In this document: positions 8,283 through 18,209 of the stretch, piece after piece
Position numbering within the stretch: position 1 is the first letter of the stretch
How the letters are laid out: each line of letters opens with the position of its first letter
Source of the DNA: Paenalicyclobacillus mengziensis
GTDB lineage: Bacteria; Bacillota; Bacilli; Alicyclobacillales; Alicyclobacillaceae
Direction of reading: 5' to 3'
Length of the DNA stretch: 64,000 nt
NCBI RefSeq assembly: GCF_017298635.1
Contig: NZ_CP071182.1
Location: forward strand, 1,054,001-1,118,000
Position numbers and translations under genes: made by a program
Notes under the pieces: generated by a model
What the model was told of the DNA's origin: nothing
Databases searched by the model: none
The model's input: only the letters and a program-made list of their open reading frames with translations

Positions 8283-8837
8283 TTGCCGCTTAGTACTCAT
8301 GAGGTTGCAGAGTTGAATGAACTGACGATGAGCTGTGTCAATACCATCAATTCAATGGGGTTGTTCTTGAACCAAGTGAAGTGTCAGGAGCTAAAGGGCA
8401 TCATTGAAAAGCAGTTGGCTGCTCATATTCAGGACTACAACATCAAGGTTGAGTGGATCGAAAAGGGATCGAGCAGTCAGAAACTGGCGGTTCCGAGCAT
8501 GCCAACCCCTTCGCCTGGTGGAACGCACAAGTTGCCGCAAGCCATGACGCCAAATCCAAAAACGACGACGCTTGACGATCGCGCTATCGCGACGTCGTAT
8601 CTGCTCACGTTGAAGCGGGCTGGCAGAGAGTATGCTTGGGCTACATTTGAAACAGGTAACCCACAACTCCGGGCTTTTCTTGAGGACGCGTTCACGATGG
8701 CTTCTCACCACGCCTTTGAGATAGGTGAGTATATGGCTAAGCGTGGCTACTATCCGTCCGAAGAGGCCACAACCACCTATGTCAACAAGGTAGCACAGAC
8801 GTACGAACCGGTTCGAGAGATGGCTGGGGTTCACTAA
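8283..8837 (+). CDS. CotF-family spore coat protein
   Basis: 184 residues from TTG at 8283, which has AGGAGG 8 bases upstream (a TTG at 8277 is too close). The C-terminal half matches CotF: ATSYLLTLKRAGREYAWATF, NPQLRAFLEDAF and the His-Ala-Glu-Tyr-Met-Gly-Tyr-Tyr-Pro pattern of HHAFEIGEYMAKRGYYP. The N-terminal four-helix-type half is joined by a Pro/Thr-rich linker (residues ~70-100). It supports an endospore-forming host. A strong terminator follows. Confidence 0.8.
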   Translation: MPLSTHEVAELNELTMSCVNTINSMGLFLNQVKCQELKGIIEKQLAAHIQDYNIKVEWIEKGSSSQKLAVPSMPTPSPGGTHKLPQAMTPNPKTTTLDDRAIATSYLLTLKRAGREYAWATFETGNPQLRAFLEDAFTMASHHAFEIGEYMAKRGYYPSEEATTTYVNKVAQTYEPVREMAGVH

Positions 8838-8866
8838 CTGATTCCCCGATTATCGGATGCGGCATT

Positions 8867-8926
8867 CAGGATGGAGCCGCCTTTGCCTTGGGTGTACCCG
8901 GGCTAAGGCGGCTGATCCTGTTTTTG
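8867..8926 (+). terminator. Intrinsic terminator after CotF-like gene
   Basis: Arms CAGGAT and AGCCGCC pair with GGCGGCT and ATCCTG across a ~25-base loop, followed directly by TTTTT. The stem is long and GC-rich. Confidence 0.85.
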
Positions 8927-8960
8927 CTGTTTTTGTAGAGAATCGGTTGAACATGCGGTT

Positions 8961-10091
8961 TCAGGGAAATAGTGACCTGATTTCAATTTTTGTCACTTTG
9001 ACCTGCTGTCCATGAGCATACGCCGTCAGAACAATTTTGTACGATTTTCCGTGAATGCGAACTTGAGTCGTGCCCGTCGCCGTTAACAACTGTTCTCCTT
9101 GGACATGCAGTGAAACGTTATAGTCCGATAGATACTTGACGTCAAGTAGATTAACACCAAAGAAGGGATTACCGGTTAGCTTGGGGGTGACAGCATTGGG
9201 AGCGATGGCAGTCATGGCCACTAAGTTTTTGTCTGCAGAAGCGTGTATCCACGCTAGATATAATTCAATCATTGTATGAGTTGCTGACCACGCGCTGTCA
9301 CTCTGCGTAAACAAGCTTGAGGGGTTTCCTGTATAGGTCAACGTCCCCATCGGCAGGGTGTTGGTACTGAGTGTCAAACCTTCGTTGACGATGTTTTGGG
9401 GAATGGTCACATAGTAATTTGTTCCTGTGGGTGGTTTCGAGGCTGCGATACGTGTACTTGAAATTTGAACTAGTTTTCCATAAACAAGGAATCTATACGG
9501 AGTTAGGTACAGTGCGTTAAGAGGATAGCAGCTTTCGAGGACGATACTGGAGTCCAATGTGTTCGGCACCGAATCGCCCGTGCGAACCACCTTTGCAGTT
9601 GTAACATGGAAGTTAAAGGTACCATACATGGTTTTTACTTGTATCAAGTCGCCAGGTTTTAAGCGGTTGATATGTCGAAACCAGGTTGCATTGTGGGCGG
9701 CAATGAGCGTTGTTCCGGGTTTTCCCGGCAGCACGCTTGTGACTAAATGACCGACCGCCGTATCGAGTTGGGACGGGTTGGTCCCTTGAACCAAAGGGGC
9801 CTGAAGAGAGAGTGTCGGGATCACAACTTCACCGATAATCTGACCGGCTTGGAAGGCTGGAACATTGAGCCCTTCGGATATTGCTTGGACCGACTGTGCA
9901 TTCTGAGTTGTTGAATTCATATTGGAATTTGTACGATTGACTAATGTACTTGCCTGCTGCAACAGGTGCTTGCCGACAATGGCTGAGCGAAAGTAAAAGA
10001 ATGGGATGCTGCCAAGAACCACGGCTGCTGCTATGCTGAGAAAACTTCCTATCCAAAAGAAGATGCGGCGTTTGTTGTTATACAGATTCAT
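8961..10091 (-). CDS. Sortase with C-terminal extension
   Basis: 376 residues. One N-terminal membrane segment (residues ~8-32) anchors an extracellular sortase domain. Catalytic residues are visible: His in IAAHNATW, Cys in ESCYP and Arg in TPYRFLVYG. The order and the ESCYPLN-type cysteine motif resemble class D sortases. About 150 residues after the catalytic Arg form an extra domain not needed for catalysis in the family. The gene lies downstream of a Pro-Thr repeat surface protein with an SPVTG sorting signal, which is the likely substrate; a hairpin lies between them. Confidence 0.85.
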   Translation of the reverse strand: MNLYNNKRRIFFWIGSFLSIAAAVVLGSIPFFYFRSAIVGKHLLQQASTLVNRTNSNMNSTTQNAQSVQAISEGLNVPAFQAGQIIGEVVIPTLSLQAPLVQGTNPSQLDTAVGHLVTSVLPGKPGTTLIAAHNATWFRHINRLKPGDLIQVKTMYGTFNFHVTTAKVVRTGDSVPNTLDSSIVLESCYPLNALYLTPYRFLVYGKLVQISSTRIAASKPPTGTNYYVTIPQNIVNEGLTLSTNTLPMGTLTYTGNPSSLFTQSDSAWSATHTMIELYLAWIHASADKNLVAMTAIAPNAVTPKLTGNPFFGVNLLDVKYLSDYNVSLHVQGEQLLTATGTTQVRIHGKSYKIVLTAYAHGQQVKVTKIEIRSLFP

Positions 10092-10127
10092 ATGGTCATC
10101 AATCCCTGGTTGAAATCAAAAGTAACA

Positions 10128-10155
10128 AGCGGGCGAGGACGATACCTCGCCCGTA
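10128..10155 (-). terminator. Hairpin between surface protein gene and sortase gene
   Basis: Perfect 9-bp stem CGGGCGAGG/CCTCGCCCG with a 6-base loop. On the minus strand it is followed by a T-rich tract. It would reduce read-through from the surface protein gene into the sortase gene. Confidence 0.75.
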
Positions 10156-10165
10156 TCAAAGTCGT

Positions 10166-10912
10166 TTACTCCTCATCAGAAACCTCATCATCGGAAGACT
10201 TTTGCGACGATTTTTTTCGGCCGTAGAGCATGAGACTACCGCCAGCAGCAAGTAAGATTCCGCCTTCAATAGCAATCATGTCCATAGGCATACCGGTAAC
10301 CGGACTCGTCGCCCCTTTTACGATAGTGGGCGGAGCGGCTCCCGAATTGCTGCTTGTATGATGTTCGTGATGACGAACCGTCGTAGGCGGTGTCGTAGGC
10401 GGTGTCGTAGGCGGTGTCGTAGGTGGTGTCGTGGGCGGTGTCGTAGGTGGTGTCGTAGGTGGTGTCGTGGGCGGTGTCGTGGGCGGTGTCGTAGGTGGCG
10501 TCGTAGGCGGTGTCGTAGGCGGTGTCGTAGGTGGTGTCGTAGGTGGTGTCGTAGGCGGTGTCGTAGGTGGTGTCGTAGGTGGTGTCGTAGGTGGTGTCGT
10601 AGGTGGTGTCGTAGGTGGTGTCGTAGGTGGTGTCGTAGGCGGTGTCGTAGGTGGTGTCGTAGGTGGTGTCGTAGGTGGCGCAGAAATCGACACTTCAAAA
10701 TTAAACGGTTTGTGGCTCGTGATGACAGGCGTGTTGTAAGGCAATTTCGCCATGGATTTCAAGTCCACTGACGGTGCAATTTGACCATCTGTAGATTGTT
10801 GCAAGTCTGATGCCGTTGAGCTGGCATGCGCGGCAATGACATGAGCTTGCGATAAAGAAAATGACACCAAGCTAACGACGACGAATCTGCCGACCCGTGC
10901 AAATTCTTTCAA
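10166..10912 (-). CDS. Sortase-anchored surface protein with PPTT repeats
   Basis: 248 residues from a TTG start at 10912 with AGGTGA 6 bases upstream. Layout: signal peptide (cleavage near AAHASS), a short N-terminal region, about 25 Pro-Pro-Thr-Thr repeats (residues ~80-180), a His-rich turn, then a C-terminal sorting signal: SPVTG (an LPXTG variant), a hydrophobic helix and GRKKSSQKSSDDE. The repeats would form an extended, probably glycosylated stalk across the wall. Sortase gene follows in the same direction. Confidence 0.85.
   Translation of the reverse strand: MKEFARVGRFVVVSLVSFSLSQAHVIAAHASSTASDLQQSTDGQIAPSVDLKSMAKLPYNTPVITSHKPFNFEVSISAPPTTPPTTPPTTPPTTPPTTPPTTPPTTPPTTPPTTPPTTPPTTPPTTPPTTPPTTPPTTPPTTPPTTPPTTPPTTPPTTPPTTPPTTPPTTPPTTPPTTVRHHEHHTSSNSGAAPPTIVKGATSPVTGMPMDMIAIEGGILLAAGGSLMLYGRKKSSQKSSDDEVSDEE
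10382..10680. repeat. 12-bp tandem repeat encoding PPTT
   Basis: About 25 units of a 12-bp repeat (on the plus strand GTCGTAGGTGGT and single-base variants with GGC or GTG). The variants are silent third-position changes in the PPTT frame. Units this alike suggest copy number can change by slippage. Confidence 0.95.
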
Positions 10913-11049
10913 TGTATATCACCTAAACCTTCTGTAAATTTCATTTGTTATATAGTACAACATATTCTGTTTGGAGAACAGTCAGACAGCAAATTTAATC
11001 TAACCTCTATTAGAAGTGTGCTCTCGACCGAGTGTATACGCTAGTCTGA

Positions 11050-11118
11050 GGCGACAAAAGGTGTCTTGATGACCTTTTCCTCCTGTCGCCCCTGGTGTTT
11101 TCGTTGTTTTTTGGGTGG
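11050..11118. other. Long imperfect hairpin followed by T-rich tract
   Basis: GGCGACA at 11050 pairs with TGTCGCC at 11084, and inside it AAAAGGT pairs with ACCTTTT; a T-rich tract follows on the plus strand. It sits in the ~700-bp gene-free region upstream of the minus-strand surface protein gene, so it could be part of that gene's leader or a terminator for an unseen plus-strand transcript. Confidence 0.5.
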
Positions 11119-11127
11119 CTTTCATGC

Positions 11128-11336
11128 ATAACGAGCTCACAACGCGTTATTGAATCTGCACGAAACTCGATTCAGTAGAAATAACGCGCTCCTGGCGCGT
11201 TATTGTGTAAACGGATCGGGATAACGATTCCACAACGCTTTATTTGTGAAAGCCGAGCACTTAACGCTTCTACAACGCGTTATTTCTTGCGGACCGAACC
11301 CAGATGCATTCCAATAACGATTCCACAACGCGTTAT
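11128..11336. repeat. Five 23-bp inverted repeats in a symmetric array
   Basis: Copies of an inverted repeat with arms ATAACG...CGTTAT start at 11128, 11181, 11221, 11261 and 11314, so the spacing is 53, 40, 40, 53. The copy at 11181 is perfect (9-bp arms ATAACGCGC/GCGCGTTAT); others share the centre TTCCACAACGC. No gene is seen in this stretch. It looks like a protein-binding array. Confidence 0.85.
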
Positions 11337-11498
11337 GGGGAGCGCCTTATGACAAGAGGATATGTAGCGAAGGGGAGCCGGGGGGTTCATTGACTTGGGT
11401 CACCGGATGGCGATGCAAAGTCACTTCAGGGATCTCAAAGTACAGTCACTGAACAACTTCACAACTTCACAGATCTACATCTAAATGTATAAGGAAAG

Positions 11499-11532
11499 TT
11501 GACAGAGCCCCCAAAACGGGGGCTCTGTCAAC
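11499..11532 (-). terminator. Strong hairpin downstream of tRNA-Pro
   Basis: A 14-bp perfect stem (arms TTGACAGAGCCCCC and its complement) with a 5-base loop lies ~80 bases beyond the tRNA on its strand. The T-run after it is short, so termination may be partial. Confidence 0.65.
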
Positions 11533-11612
11533 AATCTGAGGGTCTCGCTGACCGGTTTTTCGCTCTTACCAGGGTTTCCAATCTTGACGGGTCCTTAGCG
11601 TTGTTACACCTT

Positions 11613-11688
11613 TGGTCGGAATGACAGGACTCGAACCTGCGACCTCACGGTCCCGAACCGTGCGCTCTACCACCTGAGCTACATTCCG
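11613..11688 (-). tRNA. tRNA-Pro (anticodon CGG)
   Basis: The complement reads CGGAATG...CATTCCG as a 7-bp acceptor stem, has D-arm TAGCTCAGGTGGTAGAGC, anticodon stem CACGG/CCGTG with loop TTCGGGA (anticodon CGG), T-arm GGTTCGAGTCC, and an encoded ACCA 3' end. It reads the Pro codon CCG. Confidence 0.97.
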
Positions 11689-11960
11689 TCACTTCACAGT
11701 CAATGTGACAGGTGCTAATATACCACGCCGGAAAACGACCGTCAACTCTCAGAAAGGTGGAAATCACAGGGCCGGCAGCAAGCGGCCATCGACTCTGCAT
11801 GGCCCCCACCAAGCCCCTACCAAGCCCCTACCAAGCCCCTGCTGTGCCCCCCCGAAACGCTCCATTAAACCTCCCTAAGTCTCGTTTCATGGGCCAGCGC
11901 TTGGCCAAATCGACTATAATGGTATGAGCAGAGTTACTGAACCTGAAAGGTGGACTTGCA

Positions 11961-14207
11961 GTGCAAAACCCCACACCGACGGCCGAGCAAATTGTGGCCG
12001 GCCTGAATCCGCCGCAGCGGGAGGCCGTGGAACATACTGATGGACCTGTACTCGTCATTGCGGGCGCAGGCAGCGGCAAAACCAATGTGCTGACACGTCG
12101 GATTGCGTATCTCATTGTGGCGAGAAGAGTGCCACCGTGGGCCATCCTCGCAATCACGTTTACCAATAAAGCTGCCAGAGAAATGCAGGAGCGTATCGCC
12201 GCATGGGCAGGTACTGCAGCCGCAGATGTCTGGGCGATGACATTCCACGCGATGTGCGTCAGAGTACTACGGCGTGACGGCGAGCACATTGGCATTTCCC
12301 GCAACTTCACTATCCTTGATGGAGCGGAGCAACTGGCTGTTGTTAAACGCATTATGCAGACCCTCAATATCGATCCGAAGCGATACGACCCGAAAGCAGT
12401 GCTGCATGCCATCAGTTCGGCAAAAAATGAACTGCAGACGGCAGATAAATACGCAGACAAAGCCGCCGATCCGTTTAAAAAGGTGGTTGGTCAGGTTTAC
12501 TTGGAGTACGAGCGACGCCTGCGGGCCAATCAGTCACTCGACTTTGACGACCTGATTTTGAAGAGCGTGCAACTGTTCACGGATGCTCCCGACGTATTGC
12601 GTTTTTATCAGGCGAGATTTCAGTACATTCACGTGGACGAGTATCAAGATACCAACCACGCACAATATAAACTCGTGTCAATGCTGGCAGGACAACGAAA
12701 AAACATCTGCGTGGTAGGGGACTCCGATCAGTCGATTTACGCCTGGCGCGGTGCCGACATTCGCAACATCCTTGACTTTGAGAAAGAGTACCCGAACGCA
12801 GCGGTTATCAGACTCGAGCAAAATTACCGCTCCACGAAGAGAATTCTTGCCATTGCAAATGGCGTTATTGAAAACAACCGGCAGCGGCGAGCCAAAACAC
12901 TGTGGACACAGAACAGTGATGGCGACAAGGCTGTTCTGTATCAGGCATCGGATGAGCGCGCTGAGGCCAGGTATATCATCGACAAGATTGAGAGCCTGCA
13001 CAAAGATGGACATGCCTACGCTGACATGTCGATTCTCTATCGCACCAACGCTCAGTCCCGTGTCATTGAAGAAGCTTTTCTCCAGGTTGGAATCCCGTAC
13101 CGCGTCTTTGGCGGTCTCAAATTCTATGAGCGGAAAGAAATTAAAGATGTGCTGTCGTATCTTCGTCTGATTGCAAACCCGGATGACGATATCAGCCTAC
13201 GGCGCGTCATCAATGTCCCTAAGCGTGGGATTGGCGACACGAGCCTCGACAAGCTACAGGCTTTGGCCGACCGCTACGGAACGTCCCTCTATGGGGCCCT
13301 CGGGCGGGCGGACGAAGCTGGGGTCAGTGGCAAAGCGCTTCGGTCTTTGGCTTTGTTTGTTCAAATTCTTGAGACACTAATCAAACAACGTCCGTTTCTA
13401 AGCGTGACCGAACTTACCGAATCTCTCCTTAGCCGCATCGGTTACAGAGAGATGCTCAAAGGCGAGAAGACACTTGAAGCGGAAGCTCGACTCGAAAACC
13501 TTGATGAGTTTCTATCGGTGACAAATGAGTTTGACGCACGCTTCGAAGGTGGCAGCGAAGAGGATGCGTTAGCGGCATTTTTGACGGAAGTTGCATTGAT
13601 TGCAGATGTAGATCTCAGCGATGGAAAACCTGAAGATGTGATGAAGGATGCGGAAAATCATGATGAGGTTGTCATGATGACCTTGCACAGTGCCAAAGGT
13701 TTGGAGTTTCCCGTTGTTTTCATACCGGGAATGGAGGAAGGCCTGTTTCCGCACATGAGGTCGCTCGATTCAGACACAGGAATGGAAGAAGAGCGCAGGC
13801 TGTGTTATGTCGGAGTGACGCGTGCGAAGCAAAAGCTGTTTCTCATCACGTGTACGATGCGAACCATCTTTGGTCAAACGAGATCGGCTAGGCAATCGCG
13901 GTTTCTTGCTGAGATTCCGGCTGAGCACGTGGATGTGGAATCGGAACTTGCCCATTCTCGCCCTGCATGGTCACCGCGTCCTGACTCGTCCGGTCGGACT
14001 GAGGCTGGGAAAGATACATCGTTTCACGTCGATGCAGATGCCGCGTTCAACGCGGGCGACAAAGTCGAGCACCGCAAATGGGGGCAAGGCACTGTGGTCG
14101 GTGTTCACCCGGGCAGCGGAGATTTGGAACTGTCCATCGCGTTCCCCGCACCAACGGGTATTAAGCGCCTGGTTGCACGGTTTGCACCCATTCGTAAAGT
14201 CGAGTAG
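11961..14207 (+). CDS. pcrA: ATP-dependent DNA helicase PcrA (UvrD/Rep superfamily 1A)
   Basis: 748 residues, normal length, from GTG at 11961 with AAAGGTGG 8 bases upstream. Motif Q/I is seen in GLNPPQREAVEHTDGPVLVI then GAGSGKT (Walker A, near residue 35); motif II is VDEYQDTN; motif III GDSDQSIYAWRGAD; motif IV EQNYRS; motifs V-VI VMMTLHSAKGLEF and CYVGVTRAK. The C-terminal Tudor-like domain (FNAGDKVEHRKWGQGTVV) binds RNA polymerase in PcrA. It unwinds DNA 3'-5' in repair and plasmid rolling-circle replication. It is followed closely by ligA, the usual order in Bacillales. Confidence 0.97.
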   Translation: MQNPTPTAEQIVAGLNPPQREAVEHTDGPVLVIAGAGSGKTNVLTRRIAYLIVARRVPPWAILAITFTNKAAREMQERIAAWAGTAAADVWAMTFHAMCVRVLRRDGEHIGISRNFTILDGAEQLAVVKRIMQTLNIDPKRYDPKAVLHAISSAKNELQTADKYADKAADPFKKVVGQVYLEYERRLRANQSLDFDDLILKSVQLFTDAPDVLRFYQARFQYIHVDEYQDTNHAQYKLVSMLAGQRKNICVVGDSDQSIYAWRGADIRNILDFEKEYPNAAVIRLEQNYRSTKRILAIANGVIENNRQRRAKTLWTQNSDGDKAVLYQASDERAEARYIIDKIESLHKDGHAYADMSILYRTNAQSRVIEEAFLQVGIPYRVFGGLKFYERKEIKDVLSYLRLIANPDDDISLRRVINVPKRGIGDTSLDKLQALADRYGTSLYGALGRADEAGVSGKALRSLALFVQILETLIKQRPFLSVTELTESLLSRIGYREMLKGEKTLEAEARLENLDEFLSVTNEFDARFEGGSEEDALAAFLTEVALIADVDLSDGKPEDVMKDAENHDEVVMMTLHSAKGLEFPVVFIPGMEEGLFPHMRSLDSDTGMEEERRLCYVGVTRAKQKLFLITCTMRTIFGQTRSARQSRFLAEIPAEHVDVESELAHSRPAWSPRPDSSGRTEAGKDTSFHVDADAAFNAGDKVEHRKWGQGTVVGVHPGSGDLELSIAFPAPTGIKRLVARFAPIRKVE

Positions 14208-14216
14208 GCTCTCTGA

Positions 14217-16286
<2,070 letters not shown>

Positions 16287-16308
16287 GAACAGGATGCGAG
16301 GGAAAAAG

Positions 16309-16343
16309 ATGCGGGGGAGGCGACCGGCCTCTCCCGCATTTGA
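16309..16343 (+). terminator. Intrinsic terminator after ligA
   Basis: ATGCGGGGGAGG pairs with CCTCTCCCGCAT (one wobble) around a 7-base loop, followed by a T-rich tract. Confidence 0.8.
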
Positions 16344-16381
16344 TTCTCTACTTTTGTCTGCTGATTGGTCAATCGGTCTTT

Positions 16382-16534
16382 TTAGTGACGACCACGGACG
16401 AATTCAGGCAAGCTGTACTTCTCTTCTGTGGTCGCGCGGAACCACATCAGCTTTGTGGATAGGCGCCCGAGATAAAATGCCACGGGAATACCGACAATAA
16501 AAGCGACAATGATGTCGTTCTGGGTTATGGACAA
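16382..16534 (-). CDS. Small membrane protein of unknown function
   Basis: 50 residues from TTG at 16534; GGGGAGGGG lies about 5 bases upstream on the minus strand. One membrane segment (NDIIVAFIVGIPVAFYLGRL) is followed by a positively charged tail ending EFVRGRH. Reading further upstream gives a longer frame without a start signal. It stands alone, convergent with ligA and divergent from tagO. Confidence 0.6.
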   Translation of the reverse strand: MSITQNDIIVAFIVGIPVAFYLGRLSTKLMWFRATTEEKYSLPEFVRGRH

Positions 16535-16819
16535 TTGAACCCCTCCCCGTTTCCTTAAATGTGGCGAATATTGCCTTGCTGATTGATGTTTATGAGATGA
16601 GGAGCCGAGACATGCTAAGATAAATTTCAAGAAACCTTGGATTGACTGGAAAATCCACTGTTCGGCTATGGGTTGCCTTGCTATAATAATTGTCGGATTG
16701 TGCCTATTTGCCAATTCACGACAATCATGCTGTGCACCGACTTAAGTGACGGGCCGGCCGCGAATAGTTATGACAGCGGCGGTTGTCAAACGGATCCACA
16801 GGAAGGGTGTTAGTCCGGG

Positions 16820-17779
16820 ATGCATAGTGGTTGGTACTACGTCATCAGTTTTGCGACTGCGTTTATATTCGTCTATGTGTCGATTCCTCATATTCGTAAG
16901 TTGGCTGTCCGTCTTGGGTTCGTGGATAGGCCGAATCAACGCAAGATCCACAAGGAGCCCATCCCCCTACTCGGTGGTCTCCCACTTTATGTCGGCTTTC
17001 TCATCGCTGCAGGCGGATTTGGGCACGCCGGGAAGACGTTTTGGGGGATAGCTGTCGGCGGGCTTTTGATTTTGCTGATTGGCATTCTTGATGATTACTA
17101 CAAGACCCGTGGCAGAGATTTTAAAGCGTGGCCAAAGTTTGTAATGCAGATTGTGGCGGCTTTGGTGCTCGTTGGATTTGGCGTGGATATTAACGGCGTA
17201 AACCTGCCAATCAGTCACAGTTACTTTGCCTTTCCAGCTTGGTTATCCGTGCTTACGACGGTATTCTGGGTCGTCGCGATTACCAACATGATGAATTTCC
17301 TCGATGGAGTTGACGGCTTGGCTGCTGGAATTTCAGCCATATCGGCAATGACATTGTTCTTTGTGGCACTACTCAAGGGCCAGGACTCGATGGCGGTATT
17401 TGCAGTTGTTCTCATGGGCTCTGCGCTTGGTTTTCTTCGTCACAATTTCCATCCGGCGCGCATCTTTATGGGAGACGCTGGTGCGACTTTTCTCGGCTAC
17501 GTGTTAGCTGCGGTTGCGGTAGAAGGTGCATTTAAAAGCGCAACATTAGTTTCCTTGGTTGTGCCGGTACTCGCCCTTGGTGTACCCATCCTGGATACAG
17601 TTTGGGTCGTCGTTCGCAGGTTTCGAGAAAACCGCCCCATTTACGTTGCCGATAAAGGACACACCTTTCACATGTTGATGAAGTCCGGCCTGTCCCAGGT
17701 ACAGACGGTAGCGTTCTTGTATCTGCTTGGGCTGTGCTTTTCTTTGGCGTCGATTGTCGTCGTACTCGCCGTACATTAA
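16820..17779 (+). CDS. tagO: Undecaprenyl-phosphate glycosyl-1-phosphate transferase (TagO/WecA/MraY family)
   Basis: 319 residues with about ten membrane helices; GGAAGGG lies ~10 bases before ATG 16820. Family signatures: HKEPIPLLGGLPLYVGFL, the Asp-Asp motif GILDDYYKTRG, the NMMNFLDGVDGLAAG motif and IFMGDAGATFLGY, plus the cytoplasmic KGHTFHMLMKSGLS loop. It would move GlcNAc-1-phosphate (or a similar sugar phosphate) onto undecaprenyl phosphate, starting wall teichoic acid or another surface glycan. It is not MraY, which lies in the dcw cluster and has a different C-terminal motif. Terminator follows. Confidence 0.85.
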   Translation: MHSGWYYVISFATAFIFVYVSIPHIRKLAVRLGFVDRPNQRKIHKEPIPLLGGLPLYVGFLIAAGGFGHAGKTFWGIAVGGLLILLIGILDDYYKTRGRDFKAWPKFVMQIVAALVLVGFGVDINGVNLPISHSYFAFPAWLSVLTTVFWVVAITNMMNFLDGVDGLAAGISAISAMTLFFVALLKGQDSMAVFAVVLMGSALGFLRHNFHPARIFMGDAGATFLGYVLAAVAVEGAFKSATLVSLVVPVLALGVPILDTVWVVVRRFRENRPIYVADKGHTFHMLMKSGLSQVQTVAFLYLLGLCFSLASIVVVLAVH

Positions 17780-17829
17780 AAGCTGCTGGTTGAACAATTT
17801 TAAGTGGCTGGTGATGAAAAACGATGTTT

Positions 17830-17862
17830 CCCCGCATGCGTAGTTGCATGCGGGGTTTGTTT
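17830..17862 (+). terminator. Intrinsic terminator after tagO
   Basis: Perfect 10-bp stem CCCCGCATGC/GCATGCGGGG with a 6-base loop, followed by TTTGTTT. Confidence 0.92.
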
Positions 17863-17867
17863 CGCTT

Positions 17868-17877
17868 GTGCTATAAT
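17868..17877 (+). promoter_or_regulatory. Extended -10 promoter of the gatCAB operon
   Basis: TG-C-TATAAT gives an extended -10 hexamer (TATAAT 17872-17877) 38 bases before the gatC start and just after the tagO terminator. No good -35 hexamer is seen at 17 bp. Confidence 0.6.
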
Positions 17878-17914
17878 CCGGTGCAGACAGCATTGGAGCA
17901 TAGGAGGGAGTCTG

Positions 17915-18205
17915 TTGAATATTACAGAGGAAGTTGTGAAACATGTTGCCAAGCTTGCGCGGTTGGCCGTGACGGAAGAAGAGGCTCGAAAACTGGCGCC
18001 CCAACTGAGTGACATCATCTCTTATGCGGAACAGTTGCAAGAGGTAGATCTGACGGATGTTCCTCCGACCAGTCACACTCTGGAACTCTCTAATGTCTTT
18101 CGCACGGATATTCCCAGTGAAGGGTTGACCAATGAACAGGCTCTTGCCAATGCTCCAGATTCGGATGGGCAACAGGTACGAGTGCCAGCGGTTTTGGAGG
18201 GGTGA
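17915..18205 (+). CDS. gatC: Asp/Glu-tRNA amidotransferase subunit C
   Basis: 96 residues from TTG 17915, with AGGAGGGAG 5 bases upstream. MNITEEVVKHVAKLARLAVT is the typical GatC N-terminus, and the C-terminal FRTDIPSEGLTNEQALANAP is the conserved belt that wraps GatA. The subunit stabilises the GatAB complex that converts misacylated Glu-tRNA(Gln) and Asp-tRNA(Asn). First gene of an operon with gatA, gatB and rlmCD. Confidence 0.95.
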   Translation: MNITEEVVKHVAKLARLAVTEEEARKLAPQLSDIISYAEQLQEVDLTDVPPTSHTLELSNVFRTDIPSEGLTNEQALANAPDSDGQQVRVPAVLEG

Positions 18206-18209
18206 TTTC

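Noticed and set aside
10358..10771. Long plus-strand frames through the 10.4-10.7 kb repeats (GGVV or Arg/Cys repeats)
   Set aside because: Shadows of the minus-strand PPTT gene; a 12-bp repeat keeps all frames open, and no ribosome-binding site is present.
11128..11336. CRISPR array
   Set aside because: Only five imperfect 23-bp units, unequal spacers and no cas genes; better described as inverted-repeat sites.
11613..11688. tRNA-Pro as attachment site of a genomic island
   Set aside because: Neighbours on both sides are ordinary core genes, and the accessory region begins 11 kb away.
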